This document shows, one piece after another, positions 34,845 through 43,253 of a stretch of 50,688 nt of DNA; positions within the stretch are counted from its first letter, which is position 1; every line of letters starts with the position of its first letter. The position numbers were made by a program, and so were the translations under genes. Below the pieces are notes generated by a model that made no database searches, was not told the origin of the DNA, and was given only the letters and a program-made list of their open reading frames with translations. Source of the stretch: Cytobacillus firmus NBRC 15306 (lineage in GTDB: Bacteria; Bacillota; Bacilli; Bacillales; Cytobacillaceae); the NCBI RefSeq assembly GCF_001591465.1, contig NZ_BCUY01000024.1, forward strand, positions 1 to 50,688. Direction: 5' to 3'.

Positions 34845-34886
34845 GGAACCCGGGTGGTTTACGGTTGTGATCACCGGGGTAATTCC
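34845..34886 (+). promoter_or_regulatory. Stem-loop upstream of HPr-like gene
   Basis: GGAA plus CCCGGGTG pairs with CACCGGGG plus TTCC, with one mismatch and a three-base bulge, around a 15-base loop. No T run follows, so it is not an ordinary terminator. It is GC-rich within an AT-rich leader. It may be a regulatory RNA fold or a remnant of the deletion junction. Confidence 0.35.
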
Positions 34887-34950
34887 TTAGTACAACCACA
34901 TCATTAATCCATTAATATATAAAATACTTTTTTAAAAGGAGATTTCTAAA

Positions 34951-35274
34951 ATGAAAGAAATTATTTCTACTAATGTATTAGTTCAAAACAAGTTCACAAT
35001 GAAGAAAATGCTTGAAATTTACCAGGCATCAAAACAATTTGAAGGTACCACTTATCTCTACAGCAAACACAAAGCGGTGGATGCCTCAAACCTTTCTAAA
35101 TTAGTGTCTTTCCTTTTAACAGTGAAACCGCAAACGAGTCTGAAGATCATTGTGGAAGGAACTGAAGTCCAGAATCATCTGGAGCACATCAAAGACATGT
35201 GCAGCAACTATGTTTCTGTGCTTCGCATGTCAGAAAAACGCTTAATCAATACAGCTGAAACAATTCAGCTATAA
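34951..35274 (+). CDS. HPr-like protein lacking the phosphorylated histidine
   Basis: A 107-residue soluble protein whose C-terminal 80 residues align with the HPr fold (MLEIYQASKQFEG...SNLSKLVSFLLTVKP...SLKIIVEGTEVQNHLEHI). At the place of HPr's active-site GIHARPA it reads NKFTMKK, so His15 and Arg17 are absent and it cannot act as a PTS phosphocarrier. A role in binding or regulation is possible. AAAAGGAG precedes the ATG. It is followed closely by a 23-residue membrane ORF. Confidence 0.7.
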   Translation: MKEIISTNVLVQNKFTMKKMLEIYQASKQFEGTTYLYSKHKAVDASNLSKLVSFLLTVKPQTSLKIIVEGTEVQNHLEHIKDMCSNYVSVLRMSEKRLINTAETIQL

Positions 35275-35312
35275 CAGACTATTTTATTGCAGAGTGAATG
35301 GAGTGAAAATAG

Positions 35313-35384
35313 ATGATACGTACAATTTTTATGGTAGTTGGAGCGATTGTGGTAATTGGCGCGCTAATCAGCTGGTTATTCTAA
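35313..35384 (+). CDS. 23-residue single-helix membrane protein
   Basis: ORF MIRTIFMVVGAIVVIGALIS plus WLF: a single hydrophobic helix with one Arg at the N-terminus. It lies 38 bases after the HPr-like gene and directly before a terminator, suggesting a dicistronic unit. GGAGTGAAAAT is a moderate ribosome site. Function unknown. Confidence 0.55.
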   Translation: MIRTIFMVVGAIVVIGALISWLF

Positions 35385-35390
35385 TAAATC

Positions 35391-35414
35391 AAAAAGGCCT
35401 TTTCAGGCCTTTTT
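35391..35414 (+). terminator. Intrinsic terminator
   Basis: AAAAAGGCCT/AGGCCTTTTT stem with a TTTC loop, ending the HPr-like unit. Confidence 0.8.
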
Positions 35415-35476
35415 ATTTTGATCGAATATAAAAAAAAGTACAGCTCTTCACTGTACTCATGCAATTTATATATTAG

Positions 35477-37582
35477 TCATTCTTCTTTTTCTTTATCTTT
35501 CTTTTTATCTTTTTCCTTATCTTTCTCTTTGCCTTCTTCTTTCCCTTTATTCCATTTCTCTTTCCATTTCTCTTTCCATTTCTCTTTTTCTTTTTCAATT
35601 CTTTCTTTTATCTTCTCTGTTTCTTTTTTTATGTTTTCTTCCCATGCTTTTCTTTGCTGCTCCCTTTGCCTTTGTTCCATCAGACCGGCAATATGAGGGA
35701 CATTAAATGACTCTGCTTCCTGATTTTTCAGGGCTTCTGACATGATTGTCCGGAATATCGGGGCCGTGCCTTCACTGCTGGAGGTTGTAAGATAATTATT
35801 CGCATCTGTATTATCATGGCCTACCCACACAGCACCTACAAGCTGTGGTGTGTAGCCGACAAACCATTGATCTTTAACTCCGTCAATGCCTTCGATGGTC
35901 ATTTGTGTACTTCCTGTTTTCCCTGCAACTTCTCTGCCTGGTATTTGGGCAGCCTTCCCTGTACCATGCTGAACTACCCCAAGAAGCATGGTTGTTACTT
36001 TATCAGCAACATCCTCGGAAATGACTCTTGTATTCTCACCTTTCCACTCTGCTACTGTGATTCCATCTTTATCAACTATTTTTGTAATGGAGTGGGCTTC
36101 CGGCCTCTCGCCGCCATTTGCAAATACAGCATATGCCTGTGCCATGGTCAGAGGAGAAACCCATTCACTTGTGCCTCCAAGAGCAAGTGCTAGATTTTGA
36201 TTGATGGCGTCTTCAGGTATGCCAAACCTTTTCGCCGCATCTGCCCCTTTTTCCACACCAATCTCATCCAAAAGCCATACAGCAGGAACATTCAAAGAGT
36301 CCTTGACTGCTTCATACATTGGCACATTCCCCCGGAACTGGCCATTATAATTATTCGGCTCATAATCTTTGCCAAATGTCATTCTTTCATCTTTAAGTTC
36401 ATCTGTGATTTTCCAACCCGATTCAAGCGCTGCTGCATATGGCACAATCGGCTTCATTGTCGATCCAGGCTGGCCCACTTTATGAACGGCACGATTATGG
36501 CCAAGAAGGGTATGTTCACCTCTTCCTCCTGCAAGGGCGCGGATTCCGCCATTCTTTGGATCCAGAAGTACGGCTCCGCTTTGAACCTGCTGATCTCCCG
36601 TACCTTTAGGAAATAATTGATCATTTGTGTAGGTTTCTTCTACACTGCTCTGCATATCCTGATCAAGCTCTGTGTAAATTTCATACCCGTTACTAAGAAG
36701 ATCATCAAGGGAAATATTATACTTATTTATAGCCTCTTCAAGAACAACATCTACGTAGTAAGGGTATTTCCCTTTAAGAGGATCTCCCCCGCCATCTTCG
36801 AAAACAAGTTTTTCATTCTTAGCTTTTTCCCATTCCTTTTCTGAAATAAAGCTGTGTTCCTTCATGCGATCAAGCACAAGGTTTCTTCTTTCAATTGCTT
36901 TTTCTTCAATTTGGTAAGGATTGATAGCTGATGGGGCTTTAACCAGCCCTGCCAGCAGTGCTGCTTCGCTAATGGAGAGATCCTCAACATCTTTTCCATA
37001 GTACTTCATAGCCGCACGTTTTATCCCCCAGGCGCCTTCCCCGAAATAAACCTGGTTTAAATACATCTGAAGAATTTCATCTTTGCTGTATTCCTTTTCT
37101 ATCTCAAGTGCAAGGAAGAATTCTTCCAGCTTCCTTTTATATGTTTTCTCTGCAGACAATAGGGCGTTTTTAGTCAGCTGCTGGGTAAGCGTACTGCCGC
37201 CCTCAACAATTCCGCCAGCCTTCAGGTTTGTAAAGAAGGCTCTGCCTATTCCTTTTAAATCGATGCCCCCATGTTCATAAAACCGGTGGTCTTCAATGGC
37301 AATAACTGCATTTTTCATATGATCAGGAATTTGATCTATGGAAATGCCTTCATTTTTATTTGCTGAGATTTTGCTGGCCACTTCCCCATCAGCGTCATAA
37401 ATGACTGTCGATTGTGCAAGCCCTGCTTCCAGTGCACTTATATCCGCATCCTTATATGAAAAATAGACGAAGCTTAAGAAAGCCAGGACCAAAGTAGATG
37501 CAAGCAATATGGATACCTGTGTCAAGTGAAGCTTATTCCAAGTTGACTGAAACTTTTTAATAACTGAAGTTTTCTTTCTCAT
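35477..37582 (-). CDS. Class A penicillin-binding protein (transglycosylase/transpeptidase)
   Basis: Bifunctional peptidoglycan synthase (701 aa), anchored by an N-terminal helix (about 20-40). The glycosyltransferase domain has EDHRFYEHGGID and GGSTLTQQLTKN; the transpeptidase has GSTMKP (SxxK), SLN and KTGST. It resembles B. subtilis PbpF in size and domain order. The start at 37582 follows TTGGAGG. The last 55 residues are an extreme Lys/Glu/Asp/Trp repeat (KEKWKEKWKEKW, then KEKDKEKD), encoded by purine-rich repeats prone to length change. Confidence 0.92.
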   Translation of the reverse strand: MRKKTSVIKKFQSTWNKLHLTQVSILLASTLVLAFLSFVYFSYKDADISALEAGLAQSTVIYDADGEVASKISANKNEGISIDQIPDHMKNAVIAIEDHRFYEHGGIDLKGIGRAFFTNLKAGGIVEGGSTLTQQLTKNALLSAEKTYKRKLEEFFLALEIEKEYSKDEILQMYLNQVYFGEGAWGIKRAAMKYYGKDVEDLSISEAALLAGLVKAPSAINPYQIEEKAIERRNLVLDRMKEHSFISEKEWEKAKNEKLVFEDGGGDPLKGKYPYYVDVVLEEAINKYNISLDDLLSNGYEIYTELDQDMQSSVEETYTNDQLFPKGTGDQQVQSGAVLLDPKNGGIRALAGGRGEHTLLGHNRAVHKVGQPGSTMKPIVPYAAALESGWKITDELKDERMTFGKDYEPNNYNGQFRGNVPMYEAVKDSLNVPAVWLLDEIGVEKGADAAKRFGIPEDAINQNLALALGGTSEWVSPLTMAQAYAVFANGGERPEAHSITKIVDKDGITVAEWKGENTRVISEDVADKVTTMLLGVVQHGTGKAAQIPGREVAGKTGSTQMTIEGIDGVKDQWFVGYTPQLVGAVWVGHDNTDANNYLTTSSSEGTAPIFRTIMSEALKNQEAESFNVPHIAGLMEQRQREQQRKAWEENIKKETEKIKERIEKEKEKWKEKWKEKWNKGKEEGKEKDKEKDKKKDKEKEE

Positions 37583-37829
37583 ATTTCCTCCAAATTCTTG
37601 CTGATGATTAATTTGCATTTGTGCGGAAGTCTTCAGATTACACCGACAACAGCCTAACTTCAAAGAATATGTTTTATATAGTATTTGTTTCCATCAAATT
37701 TCTGAAGGTCATAATAAAAATACCCTGAAATTTCCAATGTTACTCTTCACTATGCTGAAAATGTGCATTAGAATTTACGGATCCCGGTCATTTTTTATGG
37801 GGGTATTGTGTTTTCAAGCTGATTTTTAT

Positions 37830-37855
37830 GATTTACTCTTCTCAGCAGAGGGTAT
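37830..37855 (+). promoter_or_regulatory. Candidate sigma-B promoter for universal stress protein
   Basis: GATTTA, 14-base spacer, GGGTAT. The -10 is a perfect sigma-B element and the -35 matches GTTTAA at four of six positions. General-stress control would suit the downstream gene. Confidence 0.4.
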
Positions 37856-37897
37856 AGAACCAATAAGTTTCCTTACCATAAGAAGGAGTGAACACTG

Positions 37898-38434
37898 ATG
37901 AATTTTAATAAAATTGTATTGGGCTATGATGATACAGGCGGAAGCAGACAGGCTTTGAATATGGCAATCGGATTAGTTAAACAAAATCCTGATGCTCAGC
38001 TGCTGGTTGTTCAGGTCTTTGAAGAAACAGTTGAAAATATTCCCATAAACAATGAAAAAGCGGTAGAACCTGTAAGAACGAATGGCTATCTGCTTGAAGG
38101 AATTCAGATCCCTCCTCTTCCTGTTTATCATGATGAATCCTCTTCCAATACACACGCAAGAATAAAGCATAGCGTAGACAATACTTTTTACAATGCAAGG
38201 GAAATTCTTGAGCCTTACAGAATTAATGCGAAGTTCGATGTTATTGAGGGAAATTCTGCAGAAAGCATTTGTGAATATGCAGCGGCCGTAAACGCAGATT
38301 TAATTATTGTGGGAAGCTCAGGCAAAGGCGGAATTAAAAAGATGTTCCTGGGCAGTACCAGTACAAAAATTGCCAGAAATGCTCCTTGCTCCGTGCTTAT
38401 AGCTAAGGATAAGGAAAGTCCGCAAATCCCTTAA
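37898..38434 (+). CDS. Universal stress protein UspA family
   Basis: Cytoplasmic UspA-fold protein of 178 aa. The ATP-binding signature G-2x-G-9x-G(S/T) is present in VGSSGKGGIKKMFLGSTST near residue 140. It is about 35 residues longer than a typical single-domain Usp; the extra sequence lies at about 45-90 (VEPVRTNGYLLEGIQIPPLP...), an unusual Pro-rich insert. AGAAGGAGTG precedes the start. Monocistronic with a strong terminator. Confidence 0.9.
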   Translation: MNFNKIVLGYDDTGGSRQALNMAIGLVKQNPDAQLLVVQVFEETVENIPINNEKAVEPVRTNGYLLEGIQIPPLPVYHDESSSNTHARIKHSVDNTFYNAREILEPYRINAKFDVIEGNSAESICEYAAAVNADLIIVGSSGKGGIKKMFLGSTSTKIARNAPCSVLIAKDKESPQIP

Positions 38435-38437
38435 AAT

Positions 38438-38465
38438 AAAAAAGCAGCCCGGAGGCTGCTTTTTT
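38438..38465 (+). terminator. Bidirectional intrinsic terminator
   Basis: AAAAAAGCAGCC/GGCTGCTTTTTT between convergent genes. Confidence 0.85.
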
Positions 38466-38480
38466 ATGTGAATACAGCTA

Positions 38481-38951
38481 TTATTGGTGAAGGTCTTTAT
38501 TCTCTGCTGCCAGCTCCTCAAATCGTTCTTTAGAAGACAATTCATCGAAACTGCTGTAAATTCTGAAATGGTCCTGATCAATAATCCGGTAGTGTTGGCT
38601 GATGATATTCTGCTGAAGGATCAGACCGTTGCTTCTCTTCAATTCCCTCCACCAGAGTTTTCCGCCAAGAGTCTTTTCCTTCCTGTAATCAATTCCTTCT
38701 CTTGCAATAGTCTCCAGAACTTCTAATGGTTCATTTCCAAACAAAAACCGGACTGTTTCCGTTTCTCTGAATAAAGCACAAACGGCTACCACTGTCGACC
38801 AGCCTGCCTCTGCCCGCCCTTTCTCAATTTGAACAAGCGTCTTTTTTGAAACACCAATAATTTCCGCCATCTTATCCTGTGTGTATCCTGCCTCTGTACG
38901 AATAAGACGGATCTTATCTGAAACTTTCAGTATAATTTCATCTCTAGTCAA
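38481..38951 (-). CDS. XRE-family transcriptional regulator
   Basis: DNA-binding protein of 156 aa. An N-terminal lambda-repressor-like HTH is evident at about 10-65 (RLIRTEAGYTQDKMAEIIGVSKKTLVQIEKGRAEAGW). The C-terminal part (WWRELKRSNGLILQQNIISQHYRII) is conserved-looking but I know no function for it. Transcribed away from the histidine kinase gene; target unknown. Confidence 0.85.
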   Translation of the reverse strand: MTRDEIILKVSDKIRLIRTEAGYTQDKMAEIIGVSKKTLVQIEKGRAEAGWSTVVAVCALFRETETVRFLFGNEPLEVLETIAREGIDYRKEKTLGGKLWWRELKRSNGLILQQNIISQHYRIIDQDHFRIYSSFDELSSKERFEELAAENKDLHQ

Positions 38952-39221
38952 TGCAGCTTCATTCCCTTTTTGTTGTTGGTGTAAATTTACACCTGCCTCT
39001 ATATTATAAAAGAAATAATAACCTTTTTACAAATAATAAACTGCCTTTTTCTTTAACTATATCAATTATCACAAAAAAATGACTGTGCTTTTAGTCACAA
39101 GTTGGCCTTATTCATCAGGGTAAAAATTACTGATATTTTCCATTAAATTAACAGAGGATTTTGCCGGAATCTATCGAAATCTATTGGTTAACTGTTATTA
39201 TGCAAAAAAGTGGAGGATAAA

Positions 39222-40361
39222 ATGACGATTGAAACAAATAATGCCATATTGGAACTTCTGCTGACGGAAAAAGAAAACCTTTTAAGTGAATGGAATGAGA
39301 AAATCCTCATAAATAAGGATGACCCTTTTAAAGATAAAATCAAGGATAATGGCGATGCCATGTTCCAATTAATTATTCAAATCTTAATAAAAGATGGGCA
39401 AGAACTGGAAAACTATATTCAGAAACTGGCCTACACTGTCGCTGAACAGCGTGTAAAAGCAGATATTAATATTGGAGACTTTGTTTATAATGTCAACTTG
39501 GGAAGAACAATCGTCCTCAATATATTGAATCGTTCCGAAATACATTTTCATGAACTCCAGAGACAGTACGAAAGAATCGGTTATTGCTTCGATAAATTCT
39601 TATATCACGCTGTTTCCAGATATACGGATGCCAAAGATCAGATTATTAAGGAAAAAACACAATTTATTGATTCCACCCATAAAGACAGATTAACTCTTCT
39701 GGGCCAAATGACTTCAAGCTTTATTCATGAGTTCAGAAATCCGCTTACCTCTGTACAAGGGTTTATTCAGCTTTTAAAATCCGAAAATCCCTCCATGAAG
39801 TATTTGGATATCATTTCAAATGAACTTGAGCAGCTGAATTTTAGAATTTCACAATTCCTGCTCCTCTCTAAAAAGGAACTGATCGGAAAAGAAAAAATTA
39901 CATTCTCTCTAAATGAATTAATAGATGAAGTCCTGATATTCTTATATCCCAGTATCCTGGATGGAAAGGTTACGATCCTTCAGGATATAAAAGATGATAT
40001 CTATTTGGTTGGCTATGCGGATGAAATCCGCCAAGTCTTCATTAATATTATCTTCAATGCCATTGATGTGCTTACACAGTACCGCAGCGACCCTGTCATC
40101 CATATTAAAAGCAAATGGACTTCAGATGGGCACATAAGATTGGATATTTCTAATAATGGGCCAAGAATTCCTGATCATCTTATCAATTCCATTTTTGAGC
40201 CATTTGTTACAACAAAAACACTCGGAACAGGGCTGGGTCTATTTGTCTGCAGAGAGATAATTGAAAAACATCAAGGGTCTCTGACATGTGATACCGAATC
40301 AGACTGGACCGTTTTCAGCATAACTTTGCCAACTGAAAAGCTGACTGATGATATGAGCTGA
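39222..40361 (+). CDS. Soluble histidine kinase with RsbRD-like N-terminal domain
   Basis: Sensor kinase of 379 aa with no transmembrane segment. Residues 1-140 are helical and resemble the RsbRD-type sensor domain (ELLLTEKENLLSEWNEKI). The H box is SFIHEFRNPLTSVQGFIQLL, the N box QVFINIIFNAIDVL, and the G box TLGTGLGLFVCREII. The H box is of the sporulation-kinase type (KinA-E), so Spo0F may be its partner. No response regulator is adjacent. The ATG at 39222 is part of GTGGAGGATAAAATG; the GTG is its ribosome site. Confidence 0.85.
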   Translation: MTIETNNAILELLLTEKENLLSEWNEKILINKDDPFKDKIKDNGDAMFQLIIQILIKDGQELENYIQKLAYTVAEQRVKADINIGDFVYNVNLGRTIVLNILNRSEIHFHELQRQYERIGYCFDKFLYHAVSRYTDAKDQIIKEKTQFIDSTHKDRLTLLGQMTSSFIHEFRNPLTSVQGFIQLLKSENPSMKYLDIISNELEQLNFRISQFLLLSKKELIGKEKITFSLNELIDEVLIFLYPSILDGKVTILQDIKDDIYLVGYADEIRQVFINIIFNAIDVLTQYRSDPVIHIKSKWTSDGHIRLDISNNGPRIPDHLINSIFEPFVTTKTLGTGLGLFVCREIIEKHQGSLTCDTESDWTVFSITLPTEKLTDDMS

Positions 40362-40464
40362 CTTCGAATCCTGGGAACAGCTTTTTCGTTTTCCATATTA
40401 AGAATGCTTATATGATTTAAACAATAATTATTATATTTATAGTTTGCCGGAGGGGGTATGTCAC

Positions 40465-41007
40465 TTGTTTTCTTTAAAGGTAGATGAGGATTTAGAATTG
40501 CAATTGTTCCAGCTTCATCATTCAGAAGAGCTTTTCAGCTTGGTGGACAGGAACCGCAGCCATTTAAGAGAATGGCTTCCATGGGTAGATAATATGGCTT
40601 CACCTGTTCAGTATCATTCGATCATTCCTATATGGCTGAAACAGTTTGCCGATAATAACGGCTTTAATGCCGGAATCCGTTATCAGGGAAAACTTGCAGG
40701 CTCTATTGGTTTTCACCAGATCGACTGGAACAGCAGACAAACCAGCATTGGATACTACCTTGCAGAAGACTTTGAGGGTAGGGGAATTATGACAAGAAGC
40801 GTGCAGGCCATGATCAATCATGCTTTTTTTGATTTAAAACTGAACCGCATCGAAATACGCTGCGGGGTCAGAAATGGAAAAAGCCGTGCGATCCCTGAAC
40901 GGCTTGGCTTTCGCCAGGAAGGGATCATCCGGGATGGCGAGTATCTTTATAATCGATATCACGATCTTGCCGTATATGGACTTCTGGCAAGAGAATGGAG
41001 TGTTTAA
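40465..41007 (+). CDS. GNAT acetyltransferase, RimJ/RimL family
   Basis: N-acetyltransferase (180 aa) that transfers acetyl from acetyl-CoA to an N-terminal or small-molecule amine. It shows DRNRSHLREWLPWVD, SIGYYLAEDFEGRGIMTRSVQAMINHAF (acetyl-CoA loop) and NRIEIRCGVRNGKSRAIPERLGF. I choose the TTG at 40465 because GGAGGGGG lies 8 bases upstream and the protein then begins MFSLKVDED as relatives do; the frame is open to 40444. Confidence 0.88.
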   Translation: MFSLKVDEDLELQLFQLHHSEELFSLVDRNRSHLREWLPWVDNMASPVQYHSIIPIWLKQFADNNGFNAGIRYQGKLAGSIGFHQIDWNSRQTSIGYYLAEDFEGRGIMTRSVQAMINHAFFDLKLNRIEIRCGVRNGKSRAIPERLGFRQEGIIRDGEYLYNRYHDLAVYGLLAREWSV

Positions 41008-41009
41008 AC

Positions 41010-41034
41010 AAAAAGCCTGCTCAGGCTTTTTTAT
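41010..41034 (+). terminator. Intrinsic terminator
   Basis: AAAAAGCCTG/CAGGCTTTTTT hairpin after the acetyltransferase gene. Confidence 0.8.
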
Positions 41035-41075
41035 TTTTCCCTGCATTATTTATCTTTCCAGATTACATCTTTTAA

Positions 41076-41107
41076 TTAAGGGTAATTTCATATAAAGCAA
41101 ATCCTTT
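41076..41107. promoter_or_regulatory. Conserved upstream motif, copy A (CNNM gene 1)
   Basis: TTAAGGGTAATTTCATA...AATCCTTT. A near-identical arrangement occurs at 42617-42652, upstream of the MerR/CNNM 2 unit. The ends form an imperfect inverted repeat (AAGG/CCTT). Confidence 0.4.
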
Positions 41108-41157
41108 ATTCATGGTTTATTTGTAAAATTCATGAATAAGGGAAAAGTACTTATTAT

Positions 41158-41198
41158 AAAGGAGGTGCCGGCCCCTTACATATCGTGTAAGGGATAAT
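41158..41198 (+). promoter_or_regulatory. Shine-Dalgarno plus hairpin translation element, CNNM gene 1
   Basis: AAAGGAGGTG at 41158 is 31 bases before the ATG, too far for normal initiation. Between them, CCCTTACA (41173-41180) pairs perfectly with TGTAAGGG (41186-41193), which would bring the site close to the start. A weak second site, AAGGGAT, is buried in the hairpin. Confidence 0.5.
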
Positions 41199-42491
41199 AT
41201 GATTACCCTTAACCTTTTCTTATTATTTTTATTAATCGCATTAACTGCTTTTTTTGTTGCATCTGAATTTGCCATTGTTAAAGTGAGAACTTCACGAATT
41301 GACCAGCTTTTGCTGGAGGGAAATCCTAAAGCCCGTTCTGCAAAACAAGTTATAAGCAGTCTGGATGAATATTTATCTGCCTGTCAGCTTGGAATTACAA
41401 TCACCGCACTGGGCCTCGGCTGGCTGGGTGAACCGACTATTGAGAGACTGCTTCATCCTGTATTTGAAAGTCTTAACTTGCAGGCTTCCGTAACTCATAT
41501 CCTCTCCTTTGTCATTGCTTTTGCTGTTGTAACATTTCTCCATGTGGTCATTGGAGAGCTTGCGCCAAAAACCTTTGCCATTCAAAAAGCTGAGGCCATA
41601 ACTTTAACTTTTTCAAAGCCATTAATATTATTTTATAGGATTATGTATCCGTTTATCTGGATATTAAATGGTTCAGCCAGAATTGTTACAGGATTATTTG
41701 GACTGAAGCCGGTTTCAGAGAGTGAAATGGCACATTCAGAGGAAGAACTTCGGATCATCCTATCTGAAAGCTTAAAGAGCGGTGAAATTAATCCATCCGA
41801 ATACCAGTATGTTGATCGGATATTTGAATTTGATAATAGAGTAGCCAAAGAGATTATGGTTCCGCGGACCGAAATTGTTACCATTCCGGAAGATTCATCA
41901 CTGGAAGAAACCCTCGATCTCATATTAAATGAGCGCTATACCCGCTACCCGGTTACGGCGGGCGATAAGGATAATATTCTCGGCATCATTAATGTTAAGG
42001 AAATTTTAACTGACTGTGTAAGAAAAAAATGTGAAGGCAAACACCCCTTATTGCAATATATTAAACCTGTCATCAGGGTGATTGAAACCATTCCCATTCA
42101 CGATTTGCTCCTTAGAATGCAAAAGGAGCGTTCACATATGGCGATTCTCCTTGATGAGTACGGCGGAACAGCTGGATTGGTCACAGCAGAAGATATCCTG
42201 GAAGAAATCGTAGGTGAAATTCGCGACGAATTTGATGCCGATGAACTTCCGCTTATTCAAAAGTCAGGGGAAAACCATTATATCCTTGATGCGAAACTGC
42301 TGATTTCAGAAGCGAATGATCTCCTGGGAACAACATTATCTGATGATGATGTGGACACTATCGGCGGCTGGTTCATGACACAGAAGTATGATGCTGTTCA
42401 GGGAGACTTTATTGAAGAAGAAGGATACAGATTTATCATTAAAGAAATGGATGGACATCATATTTCTTATATAGAAGTTGTGAAAATATAA
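41199..42491 (+). CDS. mpfA: CNNM/CBS-domain transporter, MpfA/YhdP-like
   Basis: Membrane protein (430 aa) of the hemolysin-C/CNNM family. It has an N-terminal DUF21 domain of three or four helices ([31 protein letters not shown]), a CBS pair ([35 protein letters not shown]) and a CorC/HlyC C-terminal domain. B. subtilis MpfA (YhdP) protects against high magnesium, probably by export. Its paralogue lies at 43254 with a MerR gene between, matching the yhdP-yhdQ-yhdT arrangement. Confidence 0.88.
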   Translation: MITLNLFLLFLLIALTAFFVASEFAIVKVRTSRIDQLLLEGNPKARSAKQVISSLDEYLSACQLGITITALGLGWLGEPTIERLLHPVFESLNLQASVTHILSFVIAFAVVTFLHVVIGELAPKTFAIQKAEAITLTFSKPLILFYRIMYPFIWILNGSARIVTGLFGLKPVSESEMAHSEEELRIILSESLKSGEINPSEYQYVDRIFEFDNRVAKEIMVPRTEIVTIPEDSSLEETLDLILNERYTRYPVTAGDKDNILGIINVKEILTDCVRKKCEGKHPLLQYIKPVIRVIETIPIHDLLLRMQKERSHMAILLDEYGGTAGLVTAEDILEEIVGEIRDEFDADELPLIQKSGENHYILDAKLLISEANDLLGTTLSDDDVDTIGGWFMTQKYDAVQGDFIEEEGYRFIIKEMDGHHISYIEVVKI

Positions 42492-42505
42492 ACTGCATTT
42501 TTTTA

Positions 42506-42536
42506 AACCGGGAGCACAATTTTGCTCCCGGTTTTT
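42506..42536 (+). terminator. Intrinsic terminator of CNNM gene 1
   Basis: ACCGGGAGCA/TGCTCCCGGT stem followed by TTTT. Confidence 0.85.
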
Positions 42537-42616
42537 GGTGACCGCGGACTGCTTACGCTACACCTTTTTCAAACCCAATAAAAAATTTAATTTTTCCGAA
42601 TCTTTTTACTTCATAT

Positions 42617-42652
42617 TTAAGGAATAATTTCATAAAATAAATGTAATCCTTT
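42617..42652. promoter_or_regulatory. Conserved upstream motif, copy B (MerR/CNNM 2)
   Basis: TTAAGGAATAATTTCATA...AATCCTTT, sharing its core TAATTTCATA and flanks with the motif at 41076. It lies upstream of the MerR promoter, so it can only be a DNA site there. Confidence 0.4.
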
Positions 42653-42669
42653 TTTCCAAACTGCTACGT

Positions 42670-42699
42670 TTGACTGTACGGTTTCCGCTAACGTATAAT
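42670..42699 (+). promoter_or_regulatory. Promoter of MerR-family gene
   Basis: TTGACT, 18-base spacer, TATAAT. The spacer contains an imperfect dyad (TACG...CGTA), as expected for promoters bound by MerR proteins. Confidence 0.55.
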
Positions 42700-42767
42700 T
42701 GATTCTAACTATATCTCTTGTTGTAAAGCATTATTATGGAGATATAAGTATTCAAAACAGAGGTGAT

Positions 42768-43189
42768 ATGATGGGGCTTACTATCGTATCGGCGAATTAG
42801 CCAATATTGCTAACGTTTCTAAAAGAACGATTGACTACTACACTAGCATTGGCCTAATAAAAGCGAAACGCTCAAAATCAAATTATCGCATATATTCAGA
42901 AGAAGTTTTGTCTGATCTAAGATTTATTGAAGAATGCAAAATACTGCATCTTCCACTTGAAGAGATTAAGAGAAAACTAGAAATGAAAACGAAAAGGGAG
43001 ATTCAGACAGGGGAAGTTGAAAAGCATATTAACGCAGTCACATTACAGATGAAACAGCTGCAGCAGGAAATAGCTGTGCTCATGCCGCTCATCAATACAA
43101 TGAATGAGGAGCAGAAAGATGGCTTCTCCAGAAAGCTGACTGCCGAAAGTACTGCATTGCTCCGTTCCCTTTCCGGCTTAACAAGCTAA
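42768..43189 (+). pseudogene. yhdQ: MerR-family regulator, YhdQ-like, with N-terminal frameshift
   Basis: The region encodes a MerR regulator (about 140 aa): YYRIGELANIANVSKRTIDYYTSIGLI is the winged HTH, followed by a coiled-coil dimerisation helix. AGAGGTGAT and ATGATG are correctly placed, but reading from them goes out of frame after GGG. The HTH frame has an in-frame TGA at 42765 and no start codon until 42908. One extra G in the GGGG run at 42773-42776 would restore MMGAYYRIGE. This is a real frameshift or a homopolymer error. Only one Cys is present, so CueR-type metal sensing is unlikely. Confidence 0.75.
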
Positions 43190-43208
43190 TCCCATTTTTC
43201 ACAAAATC

Positions 43209-43253
43209 AGGAGGTGACACCCTGCCCGTTTAGGCGGGATAAGGGGAACTTAT
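43209..43253 (+). promoter_or_regulatory. Shine-Dalgarno plus hairpin translation element, CNNM gene 2
   Basis: AGGAGGTGAC (43209-43218) is 35 bases before the TTG start. CCCT (43220) pairs with AGGG (43242), and CCCG with CGGG, forming a hairpin between. A second site, AAGGGG, lies in the 3' arm just before the start. The layout mirrors that of CNNM gene 1. Confidence 0.5.

Noticed and set aside
34865-34874. TGTGATCAC resembling a CRP/FNR-type site
   Set aside because: Only half of a normal site, buried in a stem-loop arm; treated as coincidence.
34845-34886. Possible T-box (GGTGG-like segment in a leader)
   Set aside because: The T-box sequence AGGGTGGNACCGCG is not matched, there is no terminator, and the downstream gene is not amino-acid related.
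35418-35696. Ser/Phe-rich ORF on the plus strand
   Set aside because: It is the antisense of the Lys/Glu repeat tail of the penicillin-binding protein.
42768-43189. MerR protein as a CueR copper sensor
   Set aside because: B. subtilis YhdQ has been called CueR, but this protein has a single Cys and no C-terminal CxnC metal loop.
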